64,000 nucleotides of DNA, from the NCBI RefSeq assembly GCF_900199545.1, contig NZ_LT962670.1:171289-235288 (forward strand), read 5' to 3'. The number at the start of each line of letters is the position of its first letter. Position 1 is the stretch's first letter. This document shows positions 35,089 to 44,662 of this stretch, piece after piece. The notes beneath the pieces are model-generated. The model was not told the DNA's origin, searched no databases, and was given only the letters and a program-made list of their open reading frames with translations. Made by a program: the position numbers and the translations under genes. This stretch comes from Raoultibacter massiliensis (GTDB lineage Bacteria > Actinomycetota > Coriobacteriia > Coriobacteriales > Eggerthellaceae).

Positions 35089-36668
35089 TGGCGAAGGCAA
35101 CGCGTACCTGGCGTCTTGGAATCGACGTCGGCGGAACGAATACCGATGCGGTCATCATCGATGGCGATCTGAAGCTTGTCGCGGCAACGAAAAGCCCGAC
35201 GACCGAAGACGTTATGGGCGGCATCAAGGCCGCCATGCACGAAGTGGTGGAACAGGTGGGCCCCGAGGCGGCGGAGAACATCGGATTCGCGATGCTCGGA
35301 ACCACGCACTGCACGAACGCCATCGTCGAGCGCAAGCGCCTCAACAAAGTGGTGGCGTTGCGTATCGGCGCGCCTGCGACCACGGCCATCAGTTGCATGG
35401 CCGACTGGCCCGAAGAACTGAAAAACGCCATGGGCGTGCGCGATTTCATCGTGCACGGCGGCAACGAGTTCGACGGACGCGAAATCAGCGAGCTCGGCGA
35501 AGACGAGATTCGCGAGGTCGCCCGGACCGTGCGCGAAGAGGGATTCGAATCCATCGCGGTGACGAGCGTGTTCTCGCCGGTGTCCGATGCCCACGAGAAG
35601 CGGGCCGGTGCGATCCTGCGCGAGGAGCTCGGCGAGGATTTCCCGATCACGCTTTCGTCGGAAATCGGCTCGCTCGGATTTCTCGAGCGCGAAAACGCCT
35701 CGATCCTGAACGCGGCGCTCCATGATGTGGCGCAGACTACGGCCGAAAGCTTCGCGGCCGCACTCGATGCCGAGGGGCTCCACGACGTTGCGGTGTACCT
35801 CGGCCAGAACGACGGAACGCTCATGTCGGTCGATTACGCGAAGCGCTATCCCATCTTCACCATCGCCTGCGGACCAACGAATTCCATCCGCGGCGCATCC
35901 TTCCTGACGAAGGAAAAGGATGCAGTCGTGGTCGACATCGGCGGTACCACCACCGATGTGGGCGTGCTCGCCCACGGCTTCCCGCGCGAAAGCATGGTGG
36001 CGGTCGAGATCGGCGACGTGCGCACGAACTTCCGCATGCCCGACCTTGTGTCGGTGGGGCTCGGCGGCGGCTCTATCGTGCGCAAGCTCGACGATGGTCG
36101 CGTGACGGTCGGTCCCGATAGCGTAGGCTACAAGGTGACCGAAGAGGCGCTGTGCTTCGGCGGCGACACGCTGACGGCAACCGATATCGTCGTTGCGAAG
36201 GGCTTGGCCGCGGGCGTCGGCGACCCGTCGCTTGTGGCGGATCTCGATACGGGGCTTGTCGAGGCGGCGTACAAGGAGATCACCCGCATCATCGAGGATG
36301 CGGTCGATGCCATGAAGACGTCGGCGGGCGATGTGACGGTGATACTTGTGGGCGGAGGCTCCATCCTCGCGCCGAGCAAGCTCGAAGGCGCAGACCCGGT
36401 GCTCAGGCCCGAGAACTTCGGCGTTGCAAACGCAATCGGTTCTGCGATCGCCCAGGTATCCGGACAGATCGCCAAAGTGTTCTCGCTAACCGAAACGCCC
36501 CGCGACGAGGCTATTTCCCAATCGAAGGAAAAAGCGATGGCCGAAGCGATCGAGGCGGGCGCCGACCCCGATACGGTCGAGGTCATCGATGTGGAGGATA
36601 TTCCGATGGCGTATCTGGGCGATGCGCTGTGCATCCGCGTGAAGGCCGTCGGAGATTTGATGCTGTAG
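35088..36668 (+). CDS. Hydantoinase/oxoprolinase A-type (HyuA) protein
   Basis: This family opens five-membered cyclic ureide or lactam rings using ATP. The 526-residue protein has the actin-like N-terminal GIDVGGTNTDAVIIDG, a TTHCTNAIVER motif and the central ATP-binding VVDIGGTTTDVGVLAHG. It is coupled to the DUF917 gene and followed by a carbon-nitrogen hydrolase. No separate HyuB gene is seen, so it belongs to the stand-alone type. Confidence 0.88.
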   Translation: MAKATRTWRLGIDVGGTNTDAVIIDGDLKLVAATKSPTTEDVMGGIKAAMHEVVEQVGPEAAENIGFAMLGTTHCTNAIVERKRLNKVVALRIGAPATTAISCMADWPEELKNAMGVRDFIVHGGNEFDGREISELGEDEIREVARTVREEGFESIAVTSVFSPVSDAHEKRAGAILREELGEDFPITLSSEIGSLGFLERENASILNAALHDVAQTTAESFAAALDAEGLHDVAVYLGQNDGTLMSVDYAKRYPIFTIACGPTNSIRGASFLTKEKDAVVVDIGGTTTDVGVLAHGFPRESMVAVEIGDVRTNFRMPDLVSVGLGGGSIVRKLDDGRVTVGPDSVGYKVTEEALCFGGDTLTATDIVVAKGLAAGVGDPSLVADLDTGLVEAAYKEITRIIEDAVDAMKTSAGDVTVILVGGGSILAPSKLEGADPVLRPENFGVANAIGSAIAQVSGQIAKVFSLTETPRDEAISQSKEKAMAEAIEAGADPDTVEVIDVEDIPMAYLGDALCIRVKAVGDLML

Positions 36669-36779
36669 ACCCATGCGGCCTACGATGCGGCAGGCGAAGC
36701 TCGCGAGGGTGTCTCGGTACGGGGTGCCCTCGCCGGTTGGAAGAAACGGGTGCGGCCAAGCGCCCTGTAAGGAGGACCC

Positions 36780-37613
36780 ATGGTCGATAGGAAGATGAAC
36801 GCGCGCATCGCCCTCGTGCAATTCGAGGGAACGATCTGCGATACGGTCGGCAACACCGCCCATGCGTGCGAGCTCGTTGCCGAAGCAGCCGCAGGCGGAG
36901 CCGATCTTGTCGTGCTGCCCGAGCTTTTCTCCACGGGCTACAATCTTGATATCGTGGGTCCGCGCATTCTCGATCTTGCCGAGTCAATCGATGGCCCGAC
37001 GGTAACCGCGCTTCGGTCGGCAGCGCGGGAAAACGGCGTGTACCTCATTGCGGGGTTGGCCCTTTCCAAAGAGCAGCTTCCCGCCGTTGCCTACAACAGC
37101 TCGGTGTTCATCGACCGTTCGGGTGAGCTTATGGGCACGTTCGACAAGGCGCACCTGTGGGCGCTTGAGCGCTTCTACTTTCGATCGGGCAGCGAATTTC
37201 CCGTTTTCGAGACCGATTTCGGCAAAGTGGGCATCATGATCTGCTACGACATGGGCTTTCCAGAGGTCGCGCGCATCCTGGCGCTCAAGGGCGCCGAGCT
37301 TATCGTGTGCCCGTCGGCGTGGTGCGAGGAAGATCACGACGTGTGGAACTTCAACACGCAATGCCGCTCTCTCGAGAACACCGTCTACCTTGCGGCGGTC
37401 AACCGCTTCGGCACGGAGGACTCGCTCTACATGGGCGGCCACACCCGCGTCTGCAATCCGCGCGGCGCGGTTATGGCCGAGCTTGCCGAAGAGGCCGAGG
37501 GAATCCTGTACGCCGACCTTGATTTCGATGCCCTCAAGCGATTCCGCACTGCAAGCCCCTACATGCGCGATCGTCGCCCCGAACTTTACGATGAAGTGAA
37601 GCTCTTGCCGTAG
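36780..37613 (+). CDS. Carbon-nitrogen hydrolase (nitrilase superfamily)
   Basis: The 277-residue protein has the complete Glu-Lys-Cys triad: Glu48 in VLPELF, Lys123 in FDKAHLW and Cys155 in IMICYDMGFPE. Family members hydrolyse amides, including N-carbamoyl amino acids, the products of hydantoin opening. The ATG follows AAGGAGGACC. It lies 111 bp after HyuA on the same strand, so a decarbamoylase role is a reasonable inference. Confidence 0.88.
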   Translation: MVDRKMNARIALVQFEGTICDTVGNTAHACELVAEAAAGGADLVVLPELFSTGYNLDIVGPRILDLAESIDGPTVTALRSAARENGVYLIAGLALSKEQLPAVAYNSSVFIDRSGELMGTFDKAHLWALERFYFRSGSEFPVFETDFGKVGIMICYDMGFPEVARILALKGAELIVCPSAWCEEDHDVWNFNTQCRSLENTVYLAAVNRFGTEDSLYMGGHTRVCNPRGAVMAELAEEAEGILYADLDFDALKRFRTASPYMRDRRPELYDEVKLLP

Positions 37614-37852
37614 AGCCTGTTCGGAAACCGCATGGCGAGGGGATCGAATTTCGCCGTCGGCATGCGGTTCGTTTCGGAGGCTAGGCCCTTGCAAAAGATA
37701 ATATATTAAGGAAAACTTGCGGGGGGGGGCGTCTCTGCTATTGTTTGCAAACGAGTAAATATAAGCGTGCAGATAATCGATCGAGCCGCCGAAAACGGTG
37801 AGACCACGTCGATCCATCGGTACCGAATGGATAAGGAAGGGGCCGAGAACCT

Positions 37853-38080
37853 ATGGGCCTTATCGACGACATCGCTGTTAGCGCCGGATGCGAGTATGTT
37901 TCTGAATTGAAGTACCATCCCGGGCGTTATCCTGCGTTCGGGGTTTTGCGCGCTATCGAAGCGGGCTCTTACGATGAAAAGGAGTGGAACGAGGCTGTTC
38001 GCTACCTGATCGACGAAGAGGCGGACGATTGCGATAGCGATACGTGCAAGAAGCGATTGCTGGAGTTTCTTGCAAGCTAG
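37853..38080 (+). CDS. Small acidic hypothetical protein
   Basis: The 75-residue protein (pattern GLIDDIAVSAGCEYVSEL, later RYLIDEEADDCDSDTC) matches no family I recognise. It is acidic, with three cysteines, two of them near the C-terminus. AAGGAAGGGG lies 15 bases upstream of the ATG, and a terminator follows. Its place between the hydrolase and the NCS1 permease may be incidental. Confidence 0.6.
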   Translation: MGLIDDIAVSAGCEYVSELKYHPGRYPAFGVLRAIEAGSYDEKEWNEAVRYLIDEEADDCDSDTCKKRLLEFLAS

Positions 38081-38112
38081 CCGTCCGGCTGGTGCGATGC
38101 CGTCCGCAGGCG

Positions 38113-38158
38113 TGCAAAGAAAGACCCGGCGCGATCCAAGCGCACCGGGTCTTTTGCA
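38113..38158. terminator. Bidirectional terminator between convergent genes
   Basis: AAGACCCGG pairs with CCGGGTCTT, with outer GCAAA and TTTTGC and a TTTT tract. It serves the small gene on the plus strand and the permease gene on the minus strand. Confidence 0.8.
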
Positions 38159-38178
38159 TGTCTTTCGAAGCAGGCAGG

Positions 38179-39513
38179 TTACAGAACCTGATCGGTCTCT
38201 TTGAACTCCACGACATCGACCTTTTTGATGCTGGCGTAGATCTTCATGACAACCCAGTACAGCACGCCTGCGAGAATGAGCGAGTTGAGGCCGGGAATGC
38301 CGATGTTCAGCATGCTCGTAATCTGGCCTACGGCGAAACCGGCGATCCAGCAGATGATGGCGATCGGATTCCAGTTCTCGACCTTGGCAGGCAACTCGCC
38401 TTTGGCGCGTGATTCGTCGAGCTTCTTGCGGCTGCGACGCAGCACGTAGTAGTCGATGACCATGATGCCTGCAACCGGCGGAATGGCAACGCCGAGCAGG
38501 GTGAGGAAATCGGTGAAGTAGTTGATGATGCCGATGACGGAGAGCACGGTGCCGACGATGCCGAGCGCCCAGATGATCGTGTTGCGCTTGACCGTCTTGT
38601 TGAAGAGCGCGTTGATGAGCGTCATGAGGCCAAGGCCCGAAGAATACAGGTTGATGTCGTTGAGCTTGACCGTCGAGGCGACAACGATGATGACGCCGAT
38701 GATGCCCGAAGTCGCCATCATGAGATCGACGACGTTCTCGGTGCCCGTGGCGTGCGCGAGCATGACGGCGAGCAGGTTCATGCCGAGTTCGCCGATGAAC
38801 GTTCCGATAAGCGTCATCCAGAAAACCTGCGTGCCGCCTTTGAGGAAACGCGCGTAGTCGGGCGTGCAGATGGCGCCTGCGATAAAGCCGCCGGCAACCA
38901 TGGTGGTTGCCGCGCCAAGCGAAAGGGCCGCTCCCGGGGGAGCCATGCTGACAAGTTCGGCCAGCGTGTGATCCTGCAGGATCACCCAGGTGGCGTAGAT
39001 GACGACGGCGATGAACACCGGGACGAAGATCGTGGCGAAGTTGGCGATCGCCTTGATACCGAACACGACGAGCAGCGTGATGCCGATGCCCGTGATGATG
39101 GCCCATACGGGATACTCGAAATCTCCGAGGAAATCGGTGAATCCGACGATGGTTGCCATGCCCTGGCCGAACACGGCGTTCTGGACACCGAACCAGCCCA
39201 CCATCGAGATGGCGACAACGCCGCCGAAAAGCGCCGATCCGCCTTTGCCGAACCCGGTCCAGCGGGAAAGGAGGCTCGTTGAAAGGCCCTCGTGCGCGGC
39301 AGCGGTGCCGAGTGCCCAGCTGACAACCTGCAACAGCACCGAGCCGAGCATGGTGGCCAAAAACGCATCCCAAAACGTCATGCCGAAGCCGAGTGCGGCT
39401 CCCAGCATGAGCTGCGATACGCAGCAAATCGCGCCGATCCTGATGAAGAGAATCTTCCAAAATGGCTGCTTCGCTTCATCAGGTACGCGCGATAGCGAGT
39501 AGTCGTTATCCAT
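38179..39513 (-). CDS. NCS1-family permease (CodB-like)
   Basis: The 444-residue protein has 12 predicted helices and the NCS1 layout of cytosine permease CodB; the same superfamily includes the hydantoin transporter Mhp1. The N-terminus DYSLSRVPDEAKQPFW and the IPPVAGIMVIDYYVLRR motif near helix 10 are typical. The ATG at 39513 follows AAAGG; a TATAAT box lies about 75 bp upstream. Next to the DUF917-HyuA-hydrolase operon, import of a nucleobase- or hydantoin-like compound is likely. Confidence 0.88.
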   Translation of the reverse strand: MDNDYSLSRVPDEAKQPFWKILFIRIGAICCVSQLMLGAALGFGMTFWDAFLATMLGSVLLQVVSWALGTAAAHEGLSTSLLSRWTGFGKGGSALFGGVVAISMVGWFGVQNAVFGQGMATIVGFTDFLGDFEYPVWAIITGIGITLLVVFGIKAIANFATIFVPVFIAVVIYATWVILQDHTLAELVSMAPPGAALSLGAATTMVAGGFIAGAICTPDYARFLKGGTQVFWMTLIGTFIGELGMNLLAVMLAHATGTENVVDLMMATSGIIGVIIVVASTVKLNDINLYSSGLGLMTLINALFNKTVKRNTIIWALGIVGTVLSVIGIINYFTDFLTLLGVAIPPVAGIMVIDYYVLRRSRKKLDESRAKGELPAKVENWNPIAIICWIAGFAVGQITSMLNIGIPGLNSLILAGVLYWVVMKIYASIKKVDVVEFKETDQVL

Positions 39514-39693
39514 GGCAATACCTTTCATCCGTCTTCCTTACGGATCGTACTGCAGGCGCATGGAGGCCCGCGATACGAATTAGCGTGGAATTATACCCTG
39601 TATTTGTTTCGAACACGAGAAAAAGCGCGCACGGGTACGTTCGGCGGATGCCTCTATCATACGGGCTGCACTGCGGTTGGGCGGGCCTGCGGT

Positions 39694-40137
39694 TTACGAA
39701 AGGCGGCTGCCGAGTTCCTTCGCCGCCGCCGCTTTGTCGAAGTTGCCGCCCGTTGCCTGCGTGAGGGCGCCCATGACGCGACCCATTTCCTTCTTAGCGG
39801 TGGCTCCCGTTTCGGCAAGCACCTGATCGATCAGGCCGATCAGCGCATCTCCCGAAACCTGCTCGGGAAGGTAGCCCTCGAGGATGGCGACCTGTTCGGT
39901 CAGCGTGTCGGTGCGTTCCTGATCGTTGCCCGCTTTGATGGAGCCGTCAAGCGTTTCCTTCGTCTGCTTGATGAGGCGCTTGAGCATGGCATCGACATCT
40001 TCTTCAGTGACTTCGCGGCGCTCGTTCACTTCGATGTTCTTGACTTCGCCGTGAAGCTGCCGAAGGATGGACAGGCGCAGCTTGTCCTTTGCCTTCATGG
40101 CCGTTTTGATTTCGTCTTGAAGCTCGATGTATTTCAT
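39694..40137 (-). CDS. yqeY: GatB/YqeY domain protein
   Basis: The 147-residue protein has the YqeY architecture: LQDEIKTAMKAKDKLRLSIL at the N-terminus, a helical middle, and the C-terminal LPEQVSGDALIGLIDQ and GRVMGALTQ motifs shared with the tRNA-binding tail of GatB. A tRNA-related role is assumed but not proven. The ATG at 40137 follows AGAGGGCACC. It is followed by the NCS1 permease region after 180 bp. Confidence 0.9.
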   Translation of the reverse strand: MKYIELQDEIKTAMKAKDKLRLSILRQLHGEVKNIEVNERREVTEEDVDAMLKRLIKQTKETLDGSIKAGNDQERTDTLTEQVAILEGYLPEQVSGDALIGLIDQVLAETGATAKKEMGRVMGALTQATGGNFDKAAAAKELGSRLS

Positions 40138-40200
40138 GGTGCCCTCTTTCAGCTTGGGATACGCGGTTGCTTCGGATATCAAATCCCAGTATAACGCAAA

Positions 40201-40228
40201 GAAGCGCCGCTTCGCGAAGCGGCGCTTC
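40201..40228. terminator. Perfect 28-bp palindrome after the prepilin gene
   Basis: GAAGCGCCGCTTCG is followed by its exact reverse complement. It lies 27 bp beyond the prepilin stop on the minus strand and probably terminates its transcript. Confidence 0.65.
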
Positions 40229-40254
40229 CGTGTGGGCGAGGTGACGGGGCGCTG

Positions 40255-41067
40255 TTACATATCGACGAATTTATCGTTGACGAGATCGACCTTGTTGGCC
40301 TTGTTCTTTTCCAGGATCGCCTTCATGCCGGCCTCGTCTTTGGCGATGTTTTCGCCCTTCGGGTTCGAGGTGATCCGATACCACTGGCCCTTGCTATCGC
40401 TGCCAAGCAGCCCCGCGCTGTCGCACACGTAATAGGCGTTCCAGTCGGTTGCGTTCGGATCCTTGTTCGTTCCCGCGTAAAGGAACGAAGAGTTCGAAGT
40501 GTTTCCGAAGCTCTTGAATTCGATGTAGAGCGCGCCTTCCGCTCCGTCTTTTCCGAGGCCGGTGACCTTCGGCCATTCGGTTAATCCGTGTTGCAGGGCG
40601 TACTGCCTGCGAATGCCGATGTCGCTGGTGATTTGCTTGCCGTCTTCGTCGACGAACTGATGCCATGCTCCGTTGTACGTTTCTTGGATCCAGGCGAGTA
40701 TCCCCTCGTCTACCCGAAGGCCGTGCTTCGAGCAGCGCACGACGATGTGCCCTTCGCCATCATCGCTTTTGATGGAATAGCTTCCGTCCGTCGGGCAGGC
40801 GATGCCGTTGTTTTCCGCCTTGAGATCGGCGAGGCATTTTTCGAATACGGTGCTCGAATTCTTGTCGTCGCCCAGCGTGTAGGCTGCCAGAAACGTGGAT
40901 TTGAGAGATCGGCGGTTTGCCTCGCAGGTCGCCTCTTCGGCGTTTCCGAGCGCGCCGGCGAACAGGGGAACGGCGATGGCGATGAGCACGAGGAGGATCG
41001 CGACCACGATGAGGAGTTCGGCCAGGGTGAATCCGGCGGTATGCTTTTTCATGCGACGCTTGAACAT
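40255..41067 (-). CDS. Type IV prepilin/pseudopilin-like protein
   Basis: A short basic leader ends in the type III signal GFTLAELLIVVAILLVLIA, with the Gly/Phe cleavage site and Glu at +5, followed by a ~230-residue soluble domain without recognisable family. Two Cys pairs (near CEANRR/CLADLK and VRCSKHG/VCDSAG) could form disulfides. The ATG at 41067 follows GAGGAAG. No prepilin peptidase, ATPase or other pilus gene is nearby. A good promoter precedes it. Confidence 0.85.
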   Translation of the reverse strand: MFKRRMKKHTAGFTLAELLIVVAILLVLIAIAVPLFAGALGNAEEATCEANRRSLKSTFLAAYTLGDDKNSSTVFEKCLADLKAENNGIACPTDGSYSIKSDDGEGHIVVRCSKHGLRVDEGILAWIQETYNGAWHQFVDEDGKQITSDIGIRRQYALQHGLTEWPKVTGLGKDGAEGALYIEFKSFGNTSNSSFLYAGTNKDPNATDWNAYYVCDSAGLLGSDSKGQWYRITSNPKGENIAKDEAGMKAILEKNKANKVDLVNDKFVDM

Positions 41068-41158
41068 GGCTTCCTCGTTTGACCGCGACAATAGGATGGC
41101 GGCACTGTGCTCGGGTATGGTGTTCAGCGCCCGAAGCGCAAAGAGAACCGCATTCGAA

Positions 41159-41187
41159 ATATTACTCAATAAGTCATAATTATTCAA
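41159..41187 (-). promoter_or_regulatory. Promoter of the prepilin gene
   Basis: Reading the minus strand, TTGAAT (41187-41182) and TAATAT (41164-41159) are 17 bp apart in an AT-rich stretch. The start codon is about 85 bases downstream of the predicted transcription start. Confidence 0.65.
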
Positions 41188-41321
41188 TCGGTGCACGCGC
41201 GATCACCGTATCCGTACAGATCGTCGAGCATTAGATTGCAGGTTTGTAAGATCATCAAAGGATTCAGCGGTTCTTTGGTATCATTGTTTCGTTAATTACC
41301 AATCGCGCGAGAAAGAAGCCG

Positions 41322-41810
41322 ATGAGAGACCTTCCGAAAGATCATCTGAATCCGAAAATCAAAAACGTGTGGCGTATCAACGATGCAATTTGGCTCACGG
41401 TGGCGTTTCTTTGCCTTTTCGTGCCGTTCCTTATCGCGCTCGTCGCCGAGCCCGCTCCTTGGATCGGGATCACCCTGGCGGCTATCGCCGCGCTCTACGT
41501 GATCGGTCTTATCGTGTGGCTTGTCGTGTTGCCGCCGATCAGGTTCATGCGGTGGCGATACGAGCTTTCCGAGGACTACCTCGACATCGCTCGCGGCATC
41601 ATCTGGCGCAAGCGCTTCATCATTCCGTTCATCCGCGTGCAGAACACCGATACGCGCCAGGGCCCCATCCTTCGCGCTTTCGGCCTGTCGAGCGTTACCG
41701 TATCGACGGCTGCCGGCGAGCATGAGATCCCCGGCCTCGAAACGCACGTTGCCGAACAGCTGCGCGATCGCGCAGCCGAGCTTGCCCGTATCGCCCAAGA
41801 GGACGTGTAG
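41322..41810 (+). CDS. Bacterial PH-domain membrane protein (YdbS-like)
   Basis: The 162-residue protein has two membrane helices (residues ~23-75) followed by a bacterial PH-2 domain with the RYELSEDYLDIARGIIWRKR and IPFIRVQNTDTRQGPI motifs. It pairs with the larger PH protein starting 3 bp after its stop, as YdbS pairs with YdbT in other Gram-positives. Roles in membrane or secretion stress have been proposed for the family, not proven. Confidence 0.85.
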   Translation: MRDLPKDHLNPKIKNVWRINDAIWLTVAFLCLFVPFLIALVAEPAPWIGITLAAIAALYVIGLIVWLVVLPPIRFMRWRYELSEDYLDIARGIIWRKRFIIPFIRVQNTDTRQGPILRAFGLSSVTVSTAAGEHEIPGLETHVAEQLRDRAAELARIAQEDV

Positions 41811-41813
41811 GCC

Positions 41814-43790
41814 ATGACCGAAGAGCAACGTCAACCCGAATCCGGCATGCCGCCCGTGCCGCCTGGAGCGGCGCCCGCCCAGCAGCCGTACTCGCAGCCT
41901 AACCAGCAGCCCTATCAGCAGCCTGCCCCCGGGTACTACCCCTCCCAGCCGATGCCCGCACAGCCCGTCGGCGGCTACGTCGATCCCGCTGCGGCGGGAT
42001 GGCAGCAGCCTGTTCAGAACTCGACGGAACCGGTGAAGCATCGCGTGCACCACAGCTATATCTGGCTCGGTAGCCTGCAGGTTGCGGGCATGCTTATCGT
42101 GATCGCGTTTTTCTCGGTGTTCTCGTCGGTGATCGGGGCGATCGCCGATGGGGAATCCATCGGGCGCGGCGATGGGCCTGTTTTGCTGATCGTCGGCATC
42201 GCCGTCATCGTCGGACTCATCGTCATCGTCGGCCTGACGGCGTTGATCCAGACGCTTTCGTACAAGCATCTTTACTACGAAATCGGGCCCGATGAGTTCA
42301 ATCTGTACTCGGGCATCTTCAACAAGAAGCGCGTGCACGTGCCCTATCAGCGCATCCAGTCGGTGAACCAGAAGGCCACGCTCGTTCAGCGCCTTGCGGG
42401 AGTCTGCACGGTCAACATCGACACCGCGGGCGGTTCGGCCAACAAAGCCGTCGTCATCCCTTATCTGCAGAATTCCGAAGCCGAGCGCTTGCGCACCGAA
42501 TTGTTCGCGCGCAAGCAGGCCATTCTTTCGGGTCAGGTGTACCAAGACGCCATACCGGGTCAGCCGGGCTCGCAGGCGGGCTATGCGTATCCGGCGGGCC
42601 ATCCCGCAGCGGGCAACGTGCTCGATATGCCTGCAGAGATCCTGACCGATGTGCGCGGAGTATTCGGGGGCGCCGCCGTCGATACGGGCCGTGTTTCATA
42701 CGAATACGGCATGAGCAACAAAGAGCTGGTGCTCACGGGGCTTTCGAACAACACAGGTTTCGCGCTCATCATTTTGGCGGCGATCGGATCGGTTGCCGGC
42801 CTTGCCGAGCAGATCCTTTCGACGGCGATCGGCCGCATGCTCGTCGACAACGGCATCGATTTCGTCACGAGGTCTTTTGCGGGCAACACCATATGGGCCA
42901 TCACCGGCATCGTGGTCGCGGTGTTTCTCGTGGTCTGGGTGTTTTCTATCATCGGGGCGTGCATCTCCTACGGCGGGTTCAAAGCGCGCAGGCGCGACAG
43001 TCGCATCGAGGTCGAACACGGCCTTTTGCAGCATCGCTTCCACGGCGTCGACATCGATCGCGTTCAGTCGGTCATCGTCAAGCAGAGCTTCATTCGCCGC
43101 CTGCTCGGTTACTGCGAGCTTTCGCTGGGCAAGATCGACGCTGCAGCGGAAAACAGCAGCGAGGATCAGCAGAAATCCCTCGCGCCCCAGGGGCTTGTGA
43201 TCCACCCCTTCGTCAAGATGGATCGCGTTCCCGAGATACTTGCGGGGCTCGTCCCCGAATTCGCCGACGTGCCCACCGAATCGCGGCCGGTTGCAAAACC
43301 CGCCCTCAGGCGCGCCATTATCCGTCGCGGCATTTTGCAGGGCAGCGGATTTTGGCTGGCCGTCGTTGTGGCCATGGGCCAGATCGTTGTGAACGCAGTG
43401 GTTTCGCCAACCAATCCCGACGCGGTGAGTTTGCTGTTCTTCGTCAACACAGGCGCGATCGTGCTCTACGTTTTGTGCGTGCTGTTGCTTGTGCTCGATG
43501 TCATAGGAGCGGTGCTGTGGTATCGGGGCTCGGGCTTTGCGTACAATCGCCGTTTCATGCAGATATCCAACGGCGGCTTCTCGCGCGAAAGCGTGAGTTT
43601 TCCGCGTAAGAAAATCCAGTACGGGTTTACGAAAACCAATCCGTTCCAACGCAACGCCCGAGTGGCCACGATCAATGCGCGCACGGCGGCAGGCATCGGC
43701 GGTACGACGTTGCGGTTGATCGATGTGACTGAACAGGATGCCGAAACGTGGCTTGATTGGGTCAAACCCGGCGGAAGTATGGTACAGTAA
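41814..43790 (+). CDS. Large bacterial PH-domain membrane protein (YdbT-like)
   Basis: The 658-residue protein starts with an ~80-residue Pro/Gln-rich cytoplasmic stretch, then has three PH-2 domains (the first at ~155-240 with YYEIGPDEFNLYSGIFNKKR), separated by pairs of membrane helices near 85-145, 320-385 and 505-560. It lies 3 bp after the YdbS-like gene and 6 bp before the haemolysin III gene, so the three form an envelope operon. Confidence 0.85.
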   Translation: MTEEQRQPESGMPPVPPGAAPAQQPYSQPNQQPYQQPAPGYYPSQPMPAQPVGGYVDPAAAGWQQPVQNSTEPVKHRVHHSYIWLGSLQVAGMLIVIAFFSVFSSVIGAIADGESIGRGDGPVLLIVGIAVIVGLIVIVGLTALIQTLSYKHLYYEIGPDEFNLYSGIFNKKRVHVPYQRIQSVNQKATLVQRLAGVCTVNIDTAGGSANKAVVIPYLQNSEAERLRTELFARKQAILSGQVYQDAIPGQPGSQAGYAYPAGHPAAGNVLDMPAEILTDVRGVFGGAAVDTGRVSYEYGMSNKELVLTGLSNNTGFALIILAAIGSVAGLAEQILSTAIGRMLVDNGIDFVTRSFAGNTIWAITGIVVAVFLVVWVFSIIGACISYGGFKARRRDSRIEVEHGLLQHRFHGVDIDRVQSVIVKQSFIRRLLGYCELSLGKIDAAAENSSEDQQKSLAPQGLVIHPFVKMDRVPEILAGLVPEFADVPTESRPVAKPALRRAIIRRGILQGSGFWLAVVVAMGQIVVNAVVSPTNPDAVSLLFFVNTGAIVLYVLCVLLLVLDVIGAVLWYRGSGFAYNRRFMQISNGGFSRESVSFPRKKIQYGFTKTNPFQRNARVATINARTAAGIGGTTLRLIDVTEQDAETWLDWVKPGGSMVQ

Positions 43791-43796
43791 GCAATC

Positions 43797-44636
43797 ATGA
43801 CTGAACGGCTAAACAAGGATTCAAAGGACAGTCGAAGTACCGCTTCGCACAGGGCTTCCGTGCCTTCGGCTGAGCCTTTGAGCCCCTATTCCCAACCGGG
43901 AACGTGGACGCCGTCCCAATTCAAGCCGAACGACATAGCGGGAATGCGCGCCCTGGCCGACGGCCCGACGAACACTTACGGCAACGCGAACAGGAAGAAG
44001 CACAACGTTCGCGAATACACGCTCGGCGAAGAAATCGCCAACTCGATCACGCATGGTCTCGGCATCGCGCTGGCCATTGCGGCGATTCCGATCCTCGTCG
44101 TTATCGCCGTAGGCAACGGCGGCGGCATCCGGCTGTTCGCTGCGCTTGTATACACGATCACGATGGTGCTCGAGTATACGATGTCGACGCTGTACCACGC
44201 CATTGCGGTCGAAGAGGCGAAGCGGGTTTTCAAGATACTCGATCACAGTTGCATCTATCTGTTCATCGCAGGATCCTATACGCCGTTCTGCCTTGTCTCG
44301 CTCGCCGACTCGGGCGGCGTCTGGCTTTGCGCGTTCGTGTGGGTCGTCGCCCTTGTGGGCGTGGCATGCGAGGCGTTTTGGGTGTTTCGGCCGCGTTGGA
44401 TATCGGCTGTTCTGTATCTGCTGCTCGGATGGTGCGTCATATGGTTCCTGCCGGCGCTGATCACTGCGATTCCGGCCCCGGGCCTCTGGCTTCTCGTCGG
44501 AGGCGGCGTATGCTATTCGATCGGGTGCATCTTCTACGTGCTGAAGAAGATCCCCTACATGCACTCCATCTTCCATCTGTGGGTTCTGGCTGGCAGTATC
44601 CTGCAGTTCTTGGCCATCGCACTGTACGTGCTGTAG
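43797..44636 (+). CDS. Haemolysin III family membrane protein
   Basis: The 279-residue protein has seven predicted helices and the family motifs GEEIANSITHGLG, STLYHA and LDHSCIYLFIAGSYTPF, whose Ser/His/Asp residues bind zinc in the PAQR/HlyIII fold. An ~75-residue hydrophilic N-terminal extension is unusual. Despite the name, most members have unassigned housekeeping roles. Confidence 0.9.
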   Translation: MTERLNKDSKDSRSTASHRASVPSAEPLSPYSQPGTWTPSQFKPNDIAGMRALADGPTNTYGNANRKKHNVREYTLGEEIANSITHGLGIALAIAAIPILVVIAVGNGGGIRLFAALVYTITMVLEYTMSTLYHAIAVEEAKRVFKILDHSCIYLFIAGSYTPFCLVSLADSGGVWLCAFVWVVALVGVACEAFWVFRPRWISAVLYLLLGWCVIWFLPALITAIPAPGLWLLVGGGVCYSIGCIFYVLKKIPYMHSIFHLWVLAGSILQFLAIALYVL

Positions 44637-44662
44637 TTCAAAGGAGTGACACTAAAACCCAT

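Noticed and set aside
37721..37730. Run of G residues before the small acidic gene
   Set aside because: A possible phase-variation tract, but it is intergenic, not in promoter spacing I can define, and could be a sequencing artefact.
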